A stretch of 64,000 nucleotides of DNA from Antedon mediterranea (Eukaryota; Echinodermata; Crinoidea; Comatulida; Antedonidae). Under the pieces are notes generated by a model. The model was given only the letters and a program-made list of their open reading frames with translations. It had not been told where the DNA came from and searched no databases. Within the stretch, counting starts at the first letter, position 1; every line of letters starts with the position of its first letter. The translations under genes and the position numbers were made by a program. The stretch covers positions 27,510,288 through 27,574,287 of the forward strand of contig NC_092676.1 of the NCBI RefSeq assembly GCF_964355755.1, read 5' to 3'. Below, piece after piece: positions 57,321-64,000 of this stretch.

Positions 57321-60300
57321 TTTTAAAAATATAATATTTTTGTAATGTCATTGTTAAAAGCTCACCTGTGTATTATACCAAGAACATTCTAGTAGGTCAA
57401 TGTTCTAAAATATTACGTGCTGTTCTTATTTAAAATATAACATTCTATTTTAACTAGTTTATTGAGATCCCCCACGTTGATCGTCGCTAAACAATGTATC
57501 CCAATGACATTCGTAATGTTATTTTATAACAATTTTAGTTCAAATTGAGTTGGTAACCGCCACGAAGGTTAAACCCACTAATATTATCAGCATTTTTTTG
57601 TTTGTCTGTAACATTCAATCTTCAATAGCAATTTTCATCAAATTCGAAATCAGGCCAAGAATTACAATTGCATAGGGCGACTGTTCGAATTTCATTAGGT
57701 CGGTAGGTGGGCCAAGTTGGTTATAGGTCGGGTCAGCCACAATTCAATGGATCTGGGGTTAAAACTTTAATTTGCCGGATTCTTTTCAAATGTGAGGTGA
57801 AGGTTTAATATTAATCGACAAACGGCGGTGTAACTATTGTTTAATGTTTATGTGTTCCTGTTGTTTTTCTTCACTTTATTTCACAGCATAATTAAAACAA
57901 TATAACTTACATTTACTTTACGCAAAACAACTCATAAATATGTTGGTGCTTTCTACAATGAACATAAATGGGTACCTACGTAAGATAAACTAAATTATCG
58001 GAATCCGTAGATTTTTTCAAAACATACCGGTACAATGGCATTTTACTTTCCCCCAGTGATATTTTTATTCGATTAAATTTAATCTGTTTAAAGTAGTTTT
58101 ACTGGGGGAATGCTCTATAGTGAACCTCTATAAGGGGTTAACGCTTTTTAAACTGTCAATGATTCCAAGTCAGGGCCAAGGTCAACTGATGTCAGTGTTC
58201 GGAGGTGTTTCTCCATAGTACAACCCTGTCAATTCACTTATTAAATACCCTTTTATTAATTAACAATTTACTTTATTCTGTCGGAGATCATAACATATTT
58301 AACACATTAAATGACACATGTGTGAATTTTACGACTGTGATCGTAATTCTCTTTGACTTGTCACCCACGGAAGTTCAGTAATTATGGGTTTTGGCAAAAA
58401 AAAAAAAATTCAAAAGTTGAGTGGTAAATTTGATGGAATGGAATAAAAGTAGCACGGCCAATAAATGACAGACAATACGAATAATTGAACACTTTGATAT
58501 AACATTACGATATTTGCCAATTAAAAACTAAATCTTCATTTATTTTGTATTCATAATTTTTGTGTAGGCCTATAGGCCTAACAGGAGTAAATTGATTTCA
58601 TGGACACAGTTATTGTTAACTTTGGAATGAAACAACTTACTTAAATAACAATACACTTTTGCAACATTTTATTTTAAAAAATAACTGTCAATTATATTTC
58701 TTAATTAAGCCCATTTCACCACTATTTCAAGAACATCTCCATCTTCATCTTCTCCACCTCACAAAATTTAGTACATGAGAAATAGAGTTTCTTCAAAGAC
58801 AGAAAACATACGAACAATGGATTTAATAAATTGTTATTAATTCATAAAATATCCGACCTACTGATGCTGTTTTTTTTGTCTTAATCGCAAATATGAGTAA
58901 CTTGTATTAATTATGGTAATTCATAATCATTACACTTAATACTTACTGGGAAATGTGTAAGCAAGTCATTATTATTCCCCTGTAGAATAGCATTTATACA
59001 AAAGAATTTCTAGTTTTCTCGCTATTGCTTCGAAATGTAAGCAGCTGGTGTGGAATTTATTCCATTTTATGTGGGTCTTAGAGAGCAAAAGTTCACCATA
59101 CAAGTGGATATATTTTACAACGTGACGTCACTTTCCGGAAGTGTTTCATTCATAATTGTATTCAAAATATAATTTGTTTTCATATTGCCGTTGTTAAGAA
59201 TACCTCGCCATCTTTCCGTTTTTCCCGTTTCAATGAATTTCATGAATTGGTTAATATGGTTTAATTATATGTGTCTGATGATTTAGGTATCGCATTTTCA
59301 TTATTATATTAAAATGTTGTAAACTTGGTCTATACGGCTATTAAATGACGAACAAACAGAATAAAGTTTTAAACAATCTACATTACGGTTTCACCGTATA
59401 ACGTCAAGCTCATCAAAGTGGGAAAATGATAAAAATACTTAATTTAAATACAATTAAATACATAAAATAAATATTTAATTTAATAGAAGAGAAGAAATTT
59501 ATTTAGAATATTGCGATTAAATGTATATCATCACCAGCGAAGAAACGATTATTTGGTTGTAGCAGTTTATTTGTTTGTTTGTTTTTATTTCGAATCTATA
59601 CATCATACATATATTATTATAGGCCTATATCAAGAAAAAACCAAGGAGAAACTTATGAAAATGAATAGATTCAGGAAAACCCAAGTTCAAATTCTATCCT
59701 AAAAAAGCATTTATAGTTCAGCTTCTTTCATCACAATAATATACCTGTGTTTCTATAAATAGATACCATTTTTCTTGTTTGTGATGACAATGGTAAAACA
59801 CTCGTTCGATGTAAACAATCCAGCATGGCTGATGTTGGCGCCTGTTGTGTACAGTTAGTAGGTTACATTTTTTATTGTGTTTTTCTTTAAAAAGTCAAGT
59901 TGATACTTCAGTAACGCCGCCGATTATTTTATCAAACTATTCTTTAATCGTCATTTATAATTGCATTTATGTATTCATAAATTATGAATACATTTTCTGA
60001 ACCATTTTCCTAATTGGTAATATTGAAAACATCACTTACATCCGAAGAATGACGTCATCTGCAAGCTTTTATAGTAACCATTTTATATATTTTCAATTCA
60101 AATTTTAATCTAATTTTAGAGAAATAGTTTCCGTAATATTTTACTTAAATTGGGAATATATCGTTTATGAGTTAATTTTATTTGTTGAGTTTCAACTTAT
60201 ATGTAAATACTTGAAAATGTTAAACAAACAATTAAATTAATTCAAAACTGAATTAGTTGTGTATCTCCCTTATAAGGTAAAAGAAAACTATATGATAATA

Positions 60301-60337
60301 TAGATTTATTCTATTTAGTGACTTTCATCAAACATAA

Positions 60338-60478
60338 ATCTCTGTCTACACTATCAAACTAGTTTGACAAAAACAAAGTGTGATGTGCCCAAATATGGTA
60401 GCGATCATATGGTAGTGATGTGACATCATCATGTTCATATTTTATCACATATTTAAGTTTGATAGTGTAGACAAAGCT
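60338..60478. mobile_element. Fold-back MITE, family 1, TAA flanks
   Basis: Ends ATCTCTGTCTACACTATC and GATAGTGTAGACAAAGCT, with TAA on both sides (60335-60337, 60479-60481). Confidence 0.88.
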
Positions 60479-61697
60479 TAACAATATTGCTTGTTTCAAT
60501 TTACATTAAAAAATTTAGCCCAAATTTCTGAAGAACACCTCACCTACCATCGCAACCGATTCGTGTAACAAGACAAAGAGCCGCAACTTAATAAACTATT
60601 ACATTTCAATGAACGAGGTAAATTATCCGACCTTTCAGCCTTATTATTTTTTAAGTTGAGCACATTTACCAAAGTCCTTGGCCTATTTTTGTCTAGCAAA
60701 TGCTTCACCTAGCCATTAGGTTTTCATATGTTTCAGGTTCACAACATTTATTAATGTTTCCCACATGACCTAGATATGATGTTATATTTTGATGGGTCCT
60801 GATTTGTTTATTAAAATAGCTTTTACATTCTTCATATTGATGTAGGCCTACGCTCCATTCCATCTGTAACTATTCAATTAAGTTGTTATACGGTAGCGAT
60901 TACATGGATCAAAATGTCTATATCTATATATCTAGCTTTTTCTTGCTTGCTACTTTCTTTCAACAAACAAGTTTTTGTAGGGCTACCTTTTATAGAATTC
61001 AGTGCCACATTTCTATAGATCTAAATTTTAAATAGTATGCATTATCGTGTTAGTGTTCATTTAATTAAACCATTTAAACCAAACAAAGTATAAAGTTCAT
61101 TATATCGTGATATCTACGGTAACTTATATAACAATTATATCCAAATATCCAAGTTTTTCCTTTTGTTTATGTATTATATAAACAATAACATTAATTAAAA
61201 AAAATAATATATGAGAAATAATGAATGTTACTTACAAGCATATATCTAAATACCAGCAATACTCGTTGCTTAATTGACTAAACTATATTTGTTAAAGATT
61301 GACTGGACGTAAGTTCTATAAAGTTTTATTTCAACGATGCATAAATCATTGAAATAATTAAAATTAATAATAGTTTACATTTTATAAAAGAATACATTAT
61401 TTAAAATATAATAATATGGCAAATTGAAAGAAAAAAACAAGTTTAATTTCAACCAGATGACAGTTGATTCGCAATAAATTACGTAATGTGACCACAGAAG
61501 AGAGTGATTTTAGACTTAAGATTTACGACCAAACTTGGTTTTAGTAAGTCTTGCAAACATTAAGTTAATTTTTAGGCCCCTGTATTTGAATAGATACAAT
61601 AAACAGCAGTAAAATTAGTAAAAGTAACTTTCTGTAACTGCACCTCTTGAGTGTCGACTCTTTTACAAAATGCTGCCTCTGAGATGCTGATGAGACT

Positions 61698-62047
61698 TTG
61701 GTCACACTATCAATCTAGGCCTAGTTGAAAAAAAGTGTGATGTGTCCAAATATGGTACTGATATTCCCAAATATGGTAGTGATATGAAATCATCATCGTC
61801 CATATGAAAAAAAAAATGTCCATATGAGCACAGAACATTTTTTTAACATGTTTTAGGCCTACTTTGGTGTAATATTTTGTGTATTTTATATTTGGATGTT
61901 TTTTAAGGGGCAACTGACTGACTGAGTTATACTAATTGTTTTGCTTTAGTTGCTCCTGACCATTGTGCTTTGTTTTTGTTCTGTATATGTTTATTGGTCG
62001 AATAAATAAATAAATGAAATGAAATAAAGTTTTGTAGACAGAGCGTA
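61698..62047. mobile_element. Fold-back MITE, family 1, split by an insertion
   Basis: The left part runs to about 61850. The right end TGTAGACAGAGCG is at 62034-62046. The DNA between carries a LINE-like 3' tail. Confidence 0.7.
61860..62032 (+). mobile_element. LINE-like 3' tail inserted in a MITE
   Basis: TTGTTCTGTATATGTTTATTGGTC followed by an (AATA)n-type tail, a form typical of non-LTR retrotransposon 3' ends. No coding part remains, so the class is a guess. Confidence 0.4.
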
Positions 62048-64000
62048 AGAAGAGGTACTCCTTTCAAAACAAGATGTATCCATGACCAAAATACAGTAGG
62101 CCTACTTGAATTTGGCGTCCAGGCCCGCGTACCTCTGGTGATTTATGTCCACTCCAATCTAATTATAAACTCATTTCCATTTCTACTTTTTGAAATTGTT
62201 TACTTTTATCCTTCCTGTTTATGACATATTGTATAAAACGTAATGCATTTTACGTGCACATTTCTAAATTGTGCTTTTTTAAAAATGCAGGTAGGCCTAG
62301 GAAAAACTGACAGTAGGCCTAGCATTAATTATTATGTTATATTTTGTCAGACGACACTGAAGTGTGTAGGCCTAACTTCGTCTCGTCTCGGAAGCAAATT
62401 ATTTCAAGTTCTATTATTTGAACTCGTTATATTGTGCAAATGGAAAGTTATGATTAGATTAGTAACCTATTTTTAATTCTTCCCTCCGTGTTTTAGCAAT
62501 TAGCAAGTTGATAATACAGAGACTATCGTATTTTATTGTACCACACAAACACCTTGAGTAATTTTCCTAATATCTATATAGACCTAAATGAATTATGAAT
62601 CACCAATTGAATTCATTCTTATTTCTTTACCATATTACTGGTAAATAAATAATTTTCAACTTAGGCCTGGGCTAGACATGAGTAGGCCTATACGAGATTT
62701 ACACCGGTGTAAACACCGCACACAATTCAGTAGGCTAGCCAGGCCGACGTGATGTGCTAAATCATTTTGAATCAGTAGGTAGTTTAGAGATTTGATTTAA
62801 TACATACTTGAGACAATGTCACGCAAGTTCTTATAAATATTGATAAATAACTTGTATGATCCTAAGCTCTTTTTATTGTTCTAAAAGTAAAACATACTGG
62901 GGTATTTGACAGTCACATTTTATGGTCATATCAACCGTTTACTTTCCTATATTTGATTTACACTCACTGACAAATAGTCGGATACGATACATTGTTCCAA
63001 TTTTTATGAGGTTCGTACGTGTTACCGGAAGAGCAGGTTATTATTTATTAAGGAAAGGTGTAAAACACAATGTTAATTAACTTAATTACAAGGCTATTAA
63101 AGTTTTACATTACATTTCGGCAGTCAATTACAGAAAACTATGACATAATGAGTAAAATTGGACGTATTATTATTCATCAAACTGAAAATTACAAAGGAAA
63201 CTAGAAACCCAATTATGTTGTTAAATAGTAATTTAATAAGACTTGAAAAGTAGTTGCATACGACCTAAATATACTATCTTTAAAAAAGCTTTACATATAA
63301 GTAATTACCTATAATATTTCAGTAATTTACATTAGATTAATATCATAAAATGTGCCAAAAACTTACTATAAACTCTCCTCCAATGGATAGATTTATGAAA
63401 ATTACTTAATAGCAACAATAATCAGCGTCAGTCAATGAGAAGTCAGTTTTAAAATAACTTAAGCATATCTAATTTCCCTTTTTCCTAAATATTAAATGGA
63501 GAAGTTATTTCATAAGTTACAAATAACTGGATATCTTTTAAATATAATTGCTATGTTTTAAAAAAGATATCTCTTTTAACCATATAATGGAATAATGAAT
63601 AAAAGTGGGCTAAACCCACGAAAGAGAAAAAAAAGTTACAAAGAACTTGTTTGATATTTAAAGCTTCGGATTTCACTAAGCACATCCCAACTATTTTGAC
63701 TTAAGCAAAAGCAAAAAGACCTTGATCTTTAAGCAAACGATTAATTAAAAAGATCTTGACTTAACCAAAAATAAATGACAGTCTATAGATTTTTGAACTT
63801 TCATTTTCTTTCAATCTTTCTCTTATTTACCAATTTTAGTTACCACATTTCCCTTCTCTCCTTAGTCTTACTTATTGTTTCCTCCATGCTTAAATTTAAT
63901 GATCTTTTTTTCAAACATTTCCAAATAAAATATCTTTAATATTCGCGTCTTAAGTAGAATTAATGAGGTGTTTGGAAGTTTTCCTTTTGTACTATTATAA

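Larger units (their letters stand above)
55243..64000. other. Right end of window without recognised exon
   Basis: Either the first large intron or the upstream region of the SLC7 gene. I looked on the minus strand for the family's N-terminal membrane segments and found none. It contains three family 1 MITEs, a LINE-like tail, a GC-rich hairpin and a low-complexity run, listed separately. Confidence 0.5.

Overview
The window is AT-rich animal DNA. Genes are split by many short introns with GT-AG borders, and five conserved animal genes were read by chaining exons in frame. The palindromic octamer TAGGCCTA is scattered throughout, and the introns are full of short fold-back transposons. By family resemblance and repeat style I favour an invertebrate deuterostome, most likely an echinoderm or relative. 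That placement is an inference and is not proven.

Layout. 1-12,668 (+): the C-terminal half of a KIF21-type kinesin (linker plus seven-blade WD40 propeller), with two alternative last exons. 14,448-20,250 (-): a complete 14-exon DDX51-type DEAD-box RNA helicase. 20,251-30,515: a 10-kb block without genes, made of two satellite arrays in opposite orientation around a third tandem array, then a tract dense in CTAG and TAGGCCTA. 30,516-32,266 (+): a complete two-exon FICD (Fic-domain AMP transferase of the ER). 34,087-36,319 (-): a complete five-exon TAF8 (TFIID subunit). 36,320-41,102: no recognisable gene. 41,103-55,242 (-): the C-terminal nine exons of a LAT-type SLC7 amino-acid transporter, whose 5' exons I could not find before the right edge. 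55,243-64,000: no recognisable exon, only repeats.

The genes are unrelated housekeeping genes: microtubule motor, ribosome-biogenesis helicase, ER chaperone modification, transcription initiation, and amino-acid transport. KIF21/DDX51 and FICD/TAF8 are convergent pairs. DDX51 and FICD are divergent across the satellite block.

The most unusual content is repetitive. (1) About 19 copies of a 100-200 bp fold-back element with ends AGCTCTGTCTACAC; six copies keep matching TAA or TTA flanks, which suggests a PIF/Harbinger-type MITE. A second family has ends AGC(A/T)TGGTTCCCACTAG and TTA flanks. (2) A 97-bp satellite with a 1,350-bp higher-order period, in inverted orientation on both sides of a ~190-bp satellite with its own ~764-bp four-monomer higher-order period. 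(3) A 34-bp minisatellite of about 27 units inside a KIF21 intron. (4) A decayed tandem duplication of a KIF21 exon end. No CRISPR, prokaryotic operon, rRNA or true tRNA gene was seen. All alignments and family calls were made by eye.
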